Origin: Eutrophocola sp049446715
Lineage (GTDB): Bacteria; Pseudomonadota; Gammaproteobacteria; Pseudomonadales; Pseudohongiellaceae
Assembly (NCBI GenBank): GCA_049446715.1
Contig: JBMTQX010000027.1
Location: 1-37,184 of the forward strand
Reading direction: 5' to 3'
DNA: 37,184 nucleotides
The notes below the pieces were generated by a model. It had not been told where the DNA came from, ran no database searches, and saw only the letters and a list, made by a program, of their open reading frames with translations. A program made the translations under genes and the position numbers. Below are positions 8,369 to 16,493 of this stretch, in pieces; positions within the stretch are counted from its first letter, which is position 1, and the number at the start of each line of letters is the position of its first letter.

Positions 8369-9163
8369 ATGACTAGCTGTCAGCAATCCGGGGTATCGGC
8401 AAGCGTATGGTTTAAGGCAGTTTGCAGCGCCTTCTTTTTCACCTGCCTGGGCATGACGCTGTCCAGCCACGCGGCAAGTGACATACCCCGCATGCCGTCC
8501 GGCAAACCGGACTTCAACGGCGTCTGGGCCCGTCCATATGTGCCCAACATGCTGGCAGCAGGCAACGGCCGCAACCAGATCGGTCCCGGTGAGGAGCCGT
8601 TCACCGAAGCCGGGCGGGCGAACTACGAAAACTACAATCCCACCGATGGCGATTACACCGGCTCCTGCCTGCCCTTTGGCCTGCTGCGCGCCATGAACTC
8701 GCCCGACCCAATCCAGTTCATGCAGACCGACACCCACTTTGCCTACCTCTATGAACAGAACACCTGGTTCAAGGTGGTGAACCTCGACGGGCAGGATCGC
8801 TCGGCCCGCCTGCCGGCGGCCTGGTACGGTCACTCCGTAGCCAACTGGGACGGCGACACCCTCGTCATCACCACCAGCAAGTTCAACGGCAAAACCCGCC
8901 TGGATACCATCGGCCATCCGCACAGTGACCAGATGACCGTCACAGAGCGACTCTCACTGCGTGATGCCGACACACTCGATTACGAGGTCACCATCGACGA
9001 CCCGATCTACTACACCCGCCCCTGGAGCAACCAGCGCGTGTTCACCCGCCAGACCGATTTCGAGCTCATCGAGTATTCCTGCATGGAAAACAACAAGAGC
9101 CTATGGGAAGGTCGCGTGGTGCCGCCGGACTATGACAACTGGCACACGTATGACACAGAATGA
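8369..9163 (+). CDS. Exported protein with uncharacterised GHS-W-D-LV module
   Basis: A 264-residue protein with a signal peptide (cleavage likely after SSHAA near residue 36). The mature part starts with MPSGKPDFNGVWARPYVP, a motif common in a large family of uncharacterised exported proteins of environmental bacteria. The C-terminal half contains GHSVANWDGDTLVITTSKF, then TERLSLRDADTLDYEVTIDD and YYTRPW, which align with the C-terminal half of the DUF6152 protein at 10302-11327. No catalytic motif is known for this module. AGGGGG lies 8 bases before the ATG. The gene is divergent from the beta-sandwich gene and convergent with the alpha/beta hydrolase. Substrate or role is unknown. Confidence 0.75.
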   Translation: MTSCQQSGVSASVWFKAVCSAFFFTCLGMTLSSHAASDIPRMPSGKPDFNGVWARPYVPNMLAAGNGRNQIGPGEEPFTEAGRANYENYNPTDGDYTGSCLPFGLLRAMNSPDPIQFMQTDTHFAYLYEQNTWFKVVNLDGQDRSARLPAAWYGHSVANWDGDTLVITTSKFNGKTRLDTIGHPHSDQMTVTERLSLRDADTLDYEVTIDDPIYYTRPWSNQRVFTRQTDFELIEYSCMENNKSLWEGRVVPPDYDNWHTYDTE

Positions 9164-9213
9164 AGAGTTGCTGAATAACGTTTAAGGCAAGCGCAAGTTG
9201 ACCGGAAAATTGA

Positions 9214-9331
9214 TGTCGGTCGCTATAGCGCCAAAGCGCCGTTTGCCGACATTCCCGGGCAACGAACAGGGTTCAGTTTTCGAGACATTTAACAAGATCG
9301 GCAAACGGCTAGTGCCCTATGCCGACCTGCA
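9214..9331. repeat. REP-like inverted pair, copy 2
   Basis: The left arm (9214-9250) is a diverged element beginning GTCGGTCGC and ending CCGTTTGCCGAC. The right arm (9297-9331) begins ATCGGCAAACGG and ends CTATGCCGACCTGC. They are inverted relative to each other around a spacer of about 46 bases. The pair fills the space between two convergent genes (stops at 9163 and 9349), a typical REP position. Confidence 0.75.
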
Positions 9332-9348
9332 GTGTCTGAAAAAAACCA

Positions 9349-10209
9349 TTAGTGGCGGTCGAGAAAATCGAAAATTTCCGCGGCGTAATCCAGGTACGCC
9401 GTCAGGTGCTGACCACCGGGTACATCGTGGTACTGCGCCTCCACCCCGCTGGCCTGGAGGGCATCGCGTAACTGCAACTGGGTCTGCCGTGAATACGCGG
9501 TGTCTTCACTGCCCTGCAGCAACATGACACCCACCTTGCCCGCCAACCTGTCCATCGGGTAGTTCTCTGTCACAATAGCGCCGGCACTGACCACGACGGC
9601 GCTGATGGCATCCGGGTACTCGGCAGCAAAATGAAAGGCGGCTGATCCGGATGGATTCTGGCCGTGAATGAATATGCGTGAAGTATCGGCGTTGTATTCC
9701 GAGGCCACCAGGTGCAGCACATTGATCACGTCCTGGTGGGCACGCTGGTCCTCCTCATCCGTCCAGCCGGCACCAGGCTCTGAAGGCCCGTTGGCCCGGT
9801 CCGCCGGGTAAGGACTGCCATAATAAGGTTGCGCAAGACCGCGATAACCCAGCGGCGAAATCACGATATAACCACGCTGACGTGCCTCCACCACCAGGTC
9901 GTTGTTGTTGCGGTGATTGTTATTGATGCTGAAGCCGGCGCGCAGGGTCACGAGAATCGGCAGCGACTGTTCCGGGGTCCAGGTTTCCGGCACGAATAAC
10001 CGGTAGGGAATGGATTCACCGGTGCCGGGAAAATCATAGGCACGATACTGCTCCCCGGTGTGGCGGTACAAAGGCAGATCGGGATTGGGCGCAAGGGAAT
10101 CCGCAACAGACATGCCGGGCAGGCTGACGGTTTGTGCCAGCAAGGTTTGCCAGGCGAAAAGCCCGATGAGCACTGCCGTAAATCGAGCCATGTGGATCCT
10201 GACAGACAT
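9349..10209 (-). CDS. Exported alpha/beta hydrolase (esterase-like) with Asn at the nucleophile position
   Basis: A 286-residue protein with a signal peptide (MARFTAVLIGLFAWQTLLAQ within the first 26 residues). The rest follows the exported feruloyl-esterase/PHB-depolymerase-like hydrolases: IPYRLFVPETW, LPILVTLRAG, GYIVISPLGYRG, then SRIFIHGQNPSGSAAFHFAAEYPD, and a C-terminal Asp (QGSEDTAYS) and His (VPGGQHLTAY). In the elbow the usual G-x-S-x-G reads G-Q-N-P-S, so Asn185 takes the place of the serine. Asp and His are kept. It may be inactive as a classic serine esterase or use another residue. The ATG at 10209 is chosen because AGGGAG lies 5 bases upstream; the GTG at 10215 is too close to it. 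Confidence 0.8.
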   Translation of the reverse strand: MSVRIHMARFTAVLIGLFAWQTLLAQTVSLPGMSVADSLAPNPDLPLYRHTGEQYRAYDFPGTGESIPYRLFVPETWTPEQSLPILVTLRAGFSINNNHRNNNDLVVEARQRGYIVISPLGYRGLAQPYYGSPYPADRANGPSEPGAGWTDEEDQRAHQDVINVLHLVASEYNADTSRIFIHGQNPSGSAAFHFAAEYPDAISAVVVSAGAIVTENYPMDRLAGKVGVMLLQGSEDTAYSRQTQLQLRDALQASGVEAQYHDVPGGQHLTAYLDYAAEIFDFLDRH

Positions 10210-10301
10210 GATCACTCCCTAACTTGTTTAATATTTGTTTTTATTGTGTCTGGTGCTTGTCAGCATAGGAGGCAGTCCACTTGCCGACACCGGTAGCATC
10301 C

Positions 10302-11327
10302 CTAGTCGTCCAGAAAACGTGTCGCCGCCTCGGCATCACAGCTTTCAGTGGAATGCGGCATGCCGGGACGATAGACCCAGCTGCTTTCCCAGTTCACCGG
10401 CTCTGCCAGGTATTGCGAGTCTGAAATAGTGCCGGAATACAGCATCTGCCTGCCATCAGCGCTGAGTTCAAAACGCTCGGTCAGTATTTTTTCCTCGCTG
10501 CTGGGCAGGCTCATGGTCAGGCCCATCGGATGCTGTTCAAAATTGGTGGATTCCACCACCAGGACATCGTCCTCCCAGTGGCCGATGGAATGCCCGAGCA
10601 GGAATTTTTCACTGCCAGCGGGATGCTCACGGCCATCCAGCCAGATAGTCCGCACAGAATCCAGCCAGTCCACATCCATGACCACGCGATCATCAAAGAC
10701 CTCGACGCCGATAGCCACCGGGTACACCATCAGGCCCGGGGTGCCGATGGGAATGCAGTCTTTGTGTGTCGTATCCGTGGAGACAAACGAATCCACCTCG
10801 GCCTGCCCTGCCGGCGTCAATGGCCAGCTGTTGGCCCCGCCCAGGTAACCAAAAAAAGACGTACGTGGCGGAAACCAGGTCCCTGCCAGGCTGTCTGCCA
10901 CGGCATCGCCGAAATCATCGACGCTGCGCGAGGAAATATTGAGGGGAAAATAGGTGCCATCCTGCTTGTAGAGTTCCCTGCCCAGCAGCAGGGTGTCGGC
11001 ATACCGGCGGCTCGGGTTGCCGATGACAGTGACCACGTCACCTTCACCCAGATCGTCACGGCTGAAGCCCAGAGGCGCAATAACCGAAGCCGCACCGGCT
11101 TCCACTTCCACCTCCCGCTGGATGCCATCGCCATTGTTGACGGTCACCGTCATGTAGACATGGGGATTACGATAGCTGTACTCGGTAATCGTGCCCATTA
11201 CTTCGACAGTGTCATTGGTATTGAAAGCGGCGGCACTGTGATGCGCCTGAACCGGCATGGCCATAAAAGTCAGATACAGGGAAGATAGCGCAAACGGCAG
11301 GACTGCACGGGAACTACGACCGCTCAT
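10302..11327 (-). CDS. Exported DUF6152 protein with C-terminal GHS-W-D-LV module
   Basis: A 341-residue exported protein. After a signal peptide ending PVQA, the mature N-terminus HHSAAAFNTNDTVEVMGTI and YSYRNPHVYMTV are typical of DUF6152, a small beta-rich domain with an N-terminal double His. About residues 150-335 form a second module with PLTPAGQ, GHSIGHWEDDVLVVESTNF, TERFELSADGRQMLYSGTI and a late Cys. This module aligns with the C-terminal half of the exported protein at 8369-9163. It lies 92 bases upstream of the hydrolase gene on the same strand and probably shares its transcript. The N-terminal His pair could bind metal, but this is inference; no function is established. Confidence 0.8.
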   Translation of the reverse strand: MSGRSSRAVLPFALSSLYLTFMAMPVQAHHSAAAFNTNDTVEVMGTITEYSYRNPHVYMTVTVNNGDGIQREVEVEAGAASVIAPLGFSRDDLGEGDVVTVIGNPSRRYADTLLLGRELYKQDGTYFPLNISSRSVDDFGDAVADSLAGTWFPPRTSFFGYLGGANSWPLTPAGQAEVDSFVSTDTTHKDCIPIGTPGLMVYPVAIGVEVFDDRVVMDVDWLDSVRTIWLDGREHPAGSEKFLLGHSIGHWEDDVLVVESTNFEQHPMGLTMSLPSSEEKILTERFELSADGRQMLYSGTISDSQYLAEPVNWESSWVYRPGMPHSTESCDAEAATRFLDD

Positions 11328-11515
11328 GACTAGTACTCCAAAAACAACAGTCCCTGGATTCTAGCAGACTCGACACGCCGGGACAGACCAACCGGGTCAG
11401 ATGGCTTATATTGTTTCACTATGGGCCATCTGCTAGGCTCATGTATCCTGCCGAAGTACCAGTATTTTAGGACAAAAACGCAACCAAAAGGACATGTCAT
11501 AAGGGGGACAGTCAT

Positions 11516-13741
11516 ATGGACAGTCGCATGTCAGGCGCCAGCATCTTTTCCGTATTTTCCGTATTTCCCGGCATTGCCGTGGCTACAATTTCACTCTTGC
11601 TTGCTGCCTGCAGTGACAGCGGCAATGACACCTCGGCATCGGCACCCATGCCGGCGGCTGCCACCGCAACAACCGCGGTCCAGGACAGCGCTATTGCCGG
11701 CACCGTGACCAGCGCGAACGGCCCGGAAGCCGGCGTCTGGGTCATAGCCGAAACCCACGACCTGGATACCCGTTTTGCCCGCATCGTGGTCACTGATGAC
11801 CAGGGCCGGTATGTGCTGCCGGACATGCCGGACGCCAATTATGATGTCTGGGTGCGCGGCTATGGTCTCGTGGATTCGAAAAAAGTCAGCGCGGCACCCG
11901 GTGCCAGTGTGGATCTGACTGCGGTGATTGCGCCCGATGCGGCCGCCGCCGCTGAATACTACCCGGCCGGCTACTGGCTTTCGTTACTGGAAGTGCCGGG
12001 CGCCGACATGTTTCCCGGCACCGGCCCGACAGGCAACGGCATCAGCCCGGCCATCGAACACCAGGCCGATTACCTGCGCCTGATCACTTCCGGCGGCTGC
12101 GTGGTGTGTCACCAGCTGGGCAACAAGGCCACGCGCGAGATACCGGCCATGTTCAACGGTTATGACAGCAGTGCCGCAGCCTGGAATCGCCGTATCCAGT
12201 CCGGTCAGGCCGGTGGCTTCATGACCCGCACCTGGACCGGCATGGGCCTGGACTTCACGTCACAAATGTTCGGTGACTGGACCGACCGTATTGCCGCCGG
12301 CGAACTGCCACCGGCACCGGCGCGCCCGCAGGGTGTTGAACGCAACGTCGTGATCACCCAGTGGGACTGGGCGGACCCGACCGCCTACCTGCATGACGTG
12401 GTGTCGACCGATCGCCGTGACCCGACCGTGAATGCCTACGGCAAACTTTACGGTGCCCTGGAAGAAAGCGCCGACTACCTGCCCGTGCTGGATCCGGTGA
12501 GTCACAGCATTGACCAAGTCGCCCTGGACATGATGGACCCGAATGCGGGCCCCGTACCGGGACCGAACGTGCAGCCATCGCCCAACTGGGGTGATGAGAC
12601 GCCCTGGGATTCTGCGGCCAATGTCCACAACCCGATGATCGATGCCGATGGCCGGGTCTGGATTACCGCGCGTGTACGCAATCGCGACAACCCGGCTTTC
12701 TGCCGGGAAGGTTCCGATCACCCGTCAGCCCGGGCCTACCCGACGCTGGCAAATGGCCGGCAACTGGGTATGGTGGATCCCGAGACTGGTGAATATCACC
12801 ACATCGATACCTGCTTCGGCACCCATCACCTGATGTTTGCCGAGGATGAGGACAATACCCTGTGGACCAGCGGCGGTGGCCAGGTCATCGGCTGGCTCAA
12901 TACCCGTCAATACCTGGAAACCGGTGACTACGAAGCGGCGCAGGGCTGGACCCCTTTCATCCTGGACACCAATGGAAATGGCGTGCGCGATGACTATGTC
13001 GGCGCCAACGACACATCGGATGGCAGCAAGGACCTGCAGATTTTTCCGGGCTTTGGCTTCTATTCCGTTAATCCTGCGCCGGATGGCAGCATCTGGGGCA
13101 CGATCCTGGGCTATCCCGGTGCCGTGGCCCGAGTAGTACCCGGCGACAATCCGTCAGAAACCGCCATCACCGAATATTATGAGCTGCCGGTGGATGAGAA
13201 CGGTGATGCTATCGAAGGCTTTTCACCGCGCGGTGGTGATGTCGATCGCAATGGTGTCATGTGGGTGGCGCTGGCCAGTGGTCATATGGCCAGCTTCGAC
13301 CGGCGCCTGTGCCAGGGCCCGCTGAACGGACCCGAGGCCACCGGCCAGCATTGTCCCGAAGGCTGGACCTTCTATACCGAGCCGCTGCCCCAGTTCAAGA
13401 ACCTCGACCGTCCCGGTTCCTCGGAAGGTTCCTATTTTACCTGGGTAGACCAGCACAACACGCTGGGGCTGGGTGAAAATACGCCGATCAATACCGGCAA
13501 CCAGAGTGGCGCACTGCTGGCCCTCGATGACGGCGAATGGGTGCGGATGCGCGTGCCCTATCCCCTGGGTTTCTACACCAAGTGGATGGATGGCCGCATC
13601 GATGATCCGGACGCGGGCTGGAAAGGACGTGGCGTATGGGCCACCTTCAGCGGCCGTGCGCCCTTCCACATGGAAACCGGCAAGGGCACAACATCCATTG
13701 TCTACCATTTCCAGGTGCGCCCTGACCCGTTGACGCATTAA
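11516..13741 (+). CDS. Lipoprotein with regulatory-like beta-sandwich, one c-type heme site and a Vgb-like propeller
   Basis: A 741-residue predicted lipoprotein: a hydrophobic signal with lipobox LLAAC and acylated Cys32. Residues about 55-140 form a carboxypeptidase regulatory-like (transthyretin-like) domain (IAGTVTSANGPEAGVWVIAET, DQGRYVLPDMPDANYDVWVRG). A single heme c site CVVCH at residues 195-199 follows. The C-terminal two-thirds contain propeller-like repeats (DADGRVWITAR, EDNTLWTSGG, APDGSIWGTILG, DRNGVMWVALASG) like those of virginiamycin B lyase-type proteins. The architecture suggests a periplasmic electron-transfer or sensor protein, perhaps oxidising a bulky substrate with the PQQ enzyme nearby. 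AGGGGG is 8 bases before the ATG. A strong terminator follows the stop. Exact function is unknown. Confidence 0.8.
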   Translation: MDSRMSGASIFSVFSVFPGIAVATISLLLAACSDSGNDTSASAPMPAAATATTAVQDSAIAGTVTSANGPEAGVWVIAETHDLDTRFARIVVTDDQGRYVLPDMPDANYDVWVRGYGLVDSKKVSAAPGASVDLTAVIAPDAAAAAEYYPAGYWLSLLEVPGADMFPGTGPTGNGISPAIEHQADYLRLITSGGCVVCHQLGNKATREIPAMFNGYDSSAAAWNRRIQSGQAGGFMTRTWTGMGLDFTSQMFGDWTDRIAAGELPPAPARPQGVERNVVITQWDWADPTAYLHDVVSTDRRDPTVNAYGKLYGALEESADYLPVLDPVSHSIDQVALDMMDPNAGPVPGPNVQPSPNWGDETPWDSAANVHNPMIDADGRVWITARVRNRDNPAFCREGSDHPSARAYPTLANGRQLGMVDPETGEYHHIDTCFGTHHLMFAEDEDNTLWTSGGGQVIGWLNTRQYLETGDYEAAQGWTPFILDTNGNGVRDDYVGANDTSDGSKDLQIFPGFGFYSVNPAPDGSIWGTILGYPGAVARVVPGDNPSETAITEYYELPVDENGDAIEGFSPRGGDVDRNGVMWVALASGHMASFDRRLCQGPLNGPEATGQHCPEGWTFYTEPLPQFKNLDRPGSSEGSYFTWVDQHNTLGLGENTPINTGNQSGALLALDDGEWVRMRVPYPLGFYTKWMDGRIDDPDAGWKGRGVWATFSGRAPFHMETGKGTTSIVYHFQVRPDPLTH

Positions 13742-13753
13742 CAACCGCCCATT

Positions 13754-13780
13754 AAAAACCCGCTGCAAGGCGGGTTTTTT
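13754..13780 (+). terminator. Rho-independent terminator after the cytochrome/propeller lipoprotein gene
   Basis: CCCGC and GCGGG arms around a TGCAAG loop are flanked by AAAAA and a run of six T. It begins 13 bases after the stop codon. The A-run on the other side means it may also act on the opposite strand. Confidence 0.9.
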
Positions 13781-13797
13781 AATGAACTCCAGTTATG

Positions 13798-13818
13798 GGA
13801 CTCCTGTTATGGGAGTCC
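13798..13818. repeat. Hairpin and short direct repeat between convergent genes
   Basis: GGACTCC and GGAGTCC form a perfect 7-base stem (13798-13804 with 13812-13818) followed by TTTATT. The stem arises partly from a 14-base direct repeat, CTCCAGTTATGGGA and CTCCTGTTATGGGA (13787-13814), with one difference. It may be a second, weaker terminator between the convergent lipoprotein and peroxidase genes. Confidence 0.5.
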
Positions 13819-13845
13819 TTTATTCCCTGAAACGGAAATTATTGC

Positions 13846-15141
13846 TCAGCGGGGTGGCTCAAGCCACTTTGGATCAACTGCCACCGGAGCAGACAGGGTA
13901 TTGAGAAAGGCTTCCAGCTGCCGCCTTTCAAACGGCAGCAGGCCGAGCGGGTTCTCGGCTTCGTTATGGCCAATCATGGCCAGGGGCGCATCGTTGTAGT
14001 GAATGATCGTGTCTTCCAGCGTCGCAATCTGTCCCTTGTGCATGTAGGGCGCCGTGCCGGCCAGGTTGCGCAGCGATGGTGTCTTCAGGGCACCGATCAG
14101 CTCTGCGCCTTCCCGGGCATAGATCAGCTCCTGGCATTGGCCCGGCCCGGCATCACTGTACGGCCCCAGGCAATTGAACGATTGCTGACGCACTTCACGC
14201 ACGCCATCGACCCGGCCACGATCCGGCAGGTCGCCAGGATAAGAGAGCACGCCGGTGTTATGGAATTCAAAATTGGTGAACAGCGGGCCATTGTGGCATT
14301 CCATGCAGCGCGCCTTGTCCATGTAAAGACGCAGCCCCTTGATCTCATCATTGGTCAGAATCGCATCGGGCTCGTCACCCTCAAGCACGGCTTCGGCGTA
14401 GGCATCGAAACGTGCAGGCCCCGGCAGCAGCAGGGCTTCATAGGCAGCAATGGTCTTACCGATATTGGCAAAGGTCTGGTTGACCAGTTCCCTGTCCTGT
14501 GTCGCCATGCCCTGCCATGCCTGGTCCCAGGCTGGCTGCAGCTGCGGGCCGGCATGCTCGGGAAAGCGCCCGGTATCGGAAAAGTCCGGCAGCTCGCCAA
14601 ACAGGGTCTTGTAGACCGGGGCGTAATCAGGATCGGTGGTGACCAAGCGGGCAATATGCATGCGGTTGCCGCCCTGTTCCTCGGGATCTTCCAGTGGCGA
14701 CAACGCCTGTGACCAGAGACTGTCCCGGCGTCCGTCCCAGTACAACCAGGGACTGTATATCAGGCCCACAATGCTGGGAGTATTGCGTCTGGACTCACCG
14801 ATAGCACGTGCCTTGTCCAGGCCATCGGTAAAACGTTTGTCCGGCTGGTGGCAGGACGCGCAGGCAACTTCACCGTTGGCGCTCAGGCGCGCATCAAAAA
14901 ACAGTGCATGACCAAGTTCGGCGGCAACCGGATTGGCAGCGACATGGTTGGACGGGTTGTACGGTGGCTCAGGCAGGCTGCCCAGCCACAGGGAACGCAT
15001 CAAATCCTTTTCGTCCGCTGTCCACGGGCCCGGTGGCCGGAACACCATGCCCCCCCAGACCGCCACCGCCGCCAGCACGATCAGGCCTGTCATCAGGATT
15101 GGTCGGGACAGCCCTTGCTGATGTCGCATGCTCAGGTTCAT
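13846..15141 (-). CDS. Di-heme cytochrome c peroxidase of the MauG/MbnH type
   Basis: A 431-residue periplasmic protein anchored or exported by an N-terminal hydrophobic segment (PILMTGLIVLAAVAVWGGMVF). Two heme c sites are present: CASCHQPDKRFTDG in the N-terminal half and CMECHNGPLFTNFEFHNTG in the C-terminal half. LGHALFFDARLSANGEVACASCH and KTPSLRNLAGTAPYMHKG are signatures of the bacterial di-heme peroxidase/MauG/MbnH family, which reduce H2O2 or oxidise a protein partner. Its ATG overlaps the stop codon of the YtkA-like gene (ATGA), so it is the last gene of a three-gene operon. The absence of a classic stand-alone peroxidase context suggests a dedicated partner role; that is inference. 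Confidence 0.88.
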   Translation of the reverse strand: MNLSMRHQQGLSRPILMTGLIVLAAVAVWGGMVFRPPGPWTADEKDLMRSLWLGSLPEPPYNPSNHVAANPVAAELGHALFFDARLSANGEVACASCHQPDKRFTDGLDKARAIGESRRNTPSIVGLIYSPWLYWDGRRDSLWSQALSPLEDPEEQGGNRMHIARLVTTDPDYAPVYKTLFGELPDFSDTGRFPEHAGPQLQPAWDQAWQGMATQDRELVNQTFANIGKTIAAYEALLLPGPARFDAYAEAVLEGDEPDAILTNDEIKGLRLYMDKARCMECHNGPLFTNFEFHNTGVLSYPGDLPDRGRVDGVREVRQQSFNCLGPYSDAGPGQCQELIYAREGAELIGALKTPSLRNLAGTAPYMHKGQIATLEDTIIHYNDAPLAMIGHNEAENPLGLLPFERRQLEAFLNTLSAPVAVDPKWLEPPR

Positions 15142-15545
15142 AACTCCAGCGCGATGATGACCTTGTCCTTGACGCCGCCAGCGCTGATCGACAACTCCAG
15201 TTCCCAGTAGCCCATCATGTGGAAGCGCAACCCTTCCAGCAGGTAATCACCACCGCCCTGCTCGGTAAATCCAGGTGCTGTCGCCAGACCATGATTATGC
15301 TCAGGCATGCCACCGGCAATGACCAGTTCAGCGCCAGTCACGGCCTGACCGTCTGCCGTTTCAACATGCAGCACCCAGCTGTGAATCTGGTTGATGGCAA
15401 TGGGGGACAACTGGCTCTTGTAACTGACCTCGAAACGACCATTGGCCGATGTCAGCTCACCTGCTCCTGGCTGGGCTGTTACCTCGGCGATGCTCGCTAG
15501 GGCCAGTGCAAGTATGGAAAATACAGCTGTGATGTATGGTTTCAC
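15138..15545 (-). CDS. YtkA-like exported protein
   Basis: A 135-residue protein with a signal peptide (VKPYITAVFSILALALASIAEVTA) and a beta-sandwich resembling YtkA/FixH-type domains: HSWVLHVETADGQAVTGAELVIAGGMPEHNHG followed by GDYLLEGLRFHMMGYWELELSI. The motif MPEHNHG, then HMMGYWEL, carries Met and His residues that could bind copper. I choose the GTG at 15545, which follows the stop of the upstream gene by one base and has AAGGAAG about 7 bases before it; the frame extends to 15596 but would overlap the upstream gene and lose the signal peptide. It is translationally coupled to the peroxidase downstream (ATGA overlap). A role in delivering or sensing copper is only a guess. Confidence 0.75.
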   Translation of the reverse strand: MKPYITAVFSILALALASIAEVTAQPGAGELTSANGRFEVSYKSQLSPIAINQIHSWVLHVETADGQAVTGAELVIAGGMPEHNHGLATAPGFTEQGGGDYLLEGLRFHMMGYWELELSISAGGVKDKVIIALEL

Positions 15546-15546
15546 G

Positions 15547-16173
15547 TCATGCTTCCTTGATCGGTTGATTTGATTGCGGCACCAGGCGCCTGCCACGCCG
15601 GCGATCCCGGTTCATCCACCAGTAGCCACCCTGTACCAGTAAAAACAGTACGATGAACAACGGCAGGTATCCGTAGCCGATGTAGCCCACTTCAAAGGGA
15701 AATACGGCGGTATAAAGCTGATTGGTTTGCGGGTGGCGTGCGGTCACGATTCCCAGGTAGTTACCGGCTTCATCAAAATCATGATTGATGGTGTAGATAT
15801 CAGGCTGTTTACCCGGTGCCCGATAGAGCACCGTGGCCGCCTCGATTTCAGCTGCCGACAGGGCCTCGACATCCTGCAGTTGCGCGAAACGTCCCAGGCC
15901 GGTGACATCGCGGATGACCCGGAAATCCACCGGTACCTGACCGAGATCGCCGTAGGTATATTCCATGACAAAAATGGTTTCACCGCGGTCAGGCAAATCC
16001 TCGCAGTAGTCCTGGTGCTCGCGGGTCCGCGGCTGGTAGATCTTGAAGTGGGCACTGTAAAAGCCGATCTTGATCACACAGAGATCGCCTTCCGGGGTCA
16101 CGCTACCATGTGCCCACCCCTGCGAGGGCAGGCAGATGAATATCATGAGCAGGACCAGGCCACGAACTAACAT
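15547..16173 (-). CDS. Exported protein with C-terminal membrane anchor, unknown function
   Basis: A 208-residue protein with a signal peptide (MLVRGLVLLMIFICLPSQGWA), a periplasmic domain of about 140 residues starting HGSVTPEGDLCVIKIGFYSAHFKIYQP, and a C-terminal helix (YLPLFIVLFLLVQGGYWWM) followed by a basic tail, RDRRRGRR. Two Cys (LCVI and DYCED) may pair. It is the first gene of the operon with the YtkA-like and di-heme peroxidase genes. The ATG at 16173 is chosen because it opens the signal peptide; the frame runs to 16230, but the added residues derive from low-complexity GGGACAAGGGG sequence. I do not recognise the family; context suggests it works with the peroxidase at the periplasmic face. 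Confidence 0.7.
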   Translation of the reverse strand: MLVRGLVLLMIFICLPSQGWAHGSVTPEGDLCVIKIGFYSAHFKIYQPRTREHQDYCEDLPDRGETIFVMEYTYGDLGQVPVDFRVIRDVTGLGRFAQLQDVEALSAAEIEAATVLYRAPGKQPDIYTINHDFDEAGNYLGIVTARHPQTNQLYTAVFPFEVGYIGYGYLPLFIVLFLLVQGGYWWMNRDRRRGRRLVPQSNQPIKEA

Positions 16174-16456
16174 GCCAACGTTGATATCTTCAGGGATAAG
16201 GGACAAGGGGCAAGGCACAAGGGGAATCACAGGGGCGGATTGTACACTGATCGAAAAGGGGCTTGTAGTGACGTTCCTGGCACGGGTTTTTTACGTGTCG
16301 AGCGCAGTACTGGATTGTTCGCGGCTAAAGCCCCTCCCACGCCGCCCAGCCTTTTTTTGCCGCCTGATCACGATCCAGGCAACTAACGCCATCCCCTGTG
16401 CCTTGCTCCAGACCTTTTGTTCCTGGCCTTTTGTTCCTGGCCTTTTTACTGACCTT
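16174..16456. other. Intergenic region with low-complexity and repeat fragments
   Basis: No gene is seen here. It holds a low-complexity stretch with repeated ACAAGGGG and CAAGGCAC words (about 16195-16236), a half copy of the TTCGCGGCTAAAGCC repeat (about 16318-16344, ending in CCCCTCCCACGCC) and a direct repeat CTTTTGTTCCTGGC in two adjacent copies (about 16421-16448). The region separates the peroxidase operon from the GyrI-like gene and looks like a collecting site for repeat remnants. Confidence 0.6.
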
Positions 16457-16493
16457 GTCGGCAAATGGCGCTGCGGGCCCATGCCGACCTACG
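16457..16493. repeat. REP-like element, single copy
   Basis: It begins GTCGGCAAATGGC and ends ATGCCGACCTACG, the same imperfect palindrome as at 709-744 and 36539-36575. It overlaps the end of the GyrI-like gene, and the TAG stop of that gene is formed by bases of the repeat (GTAGG read on the minus strand). Confidence 0.8.
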
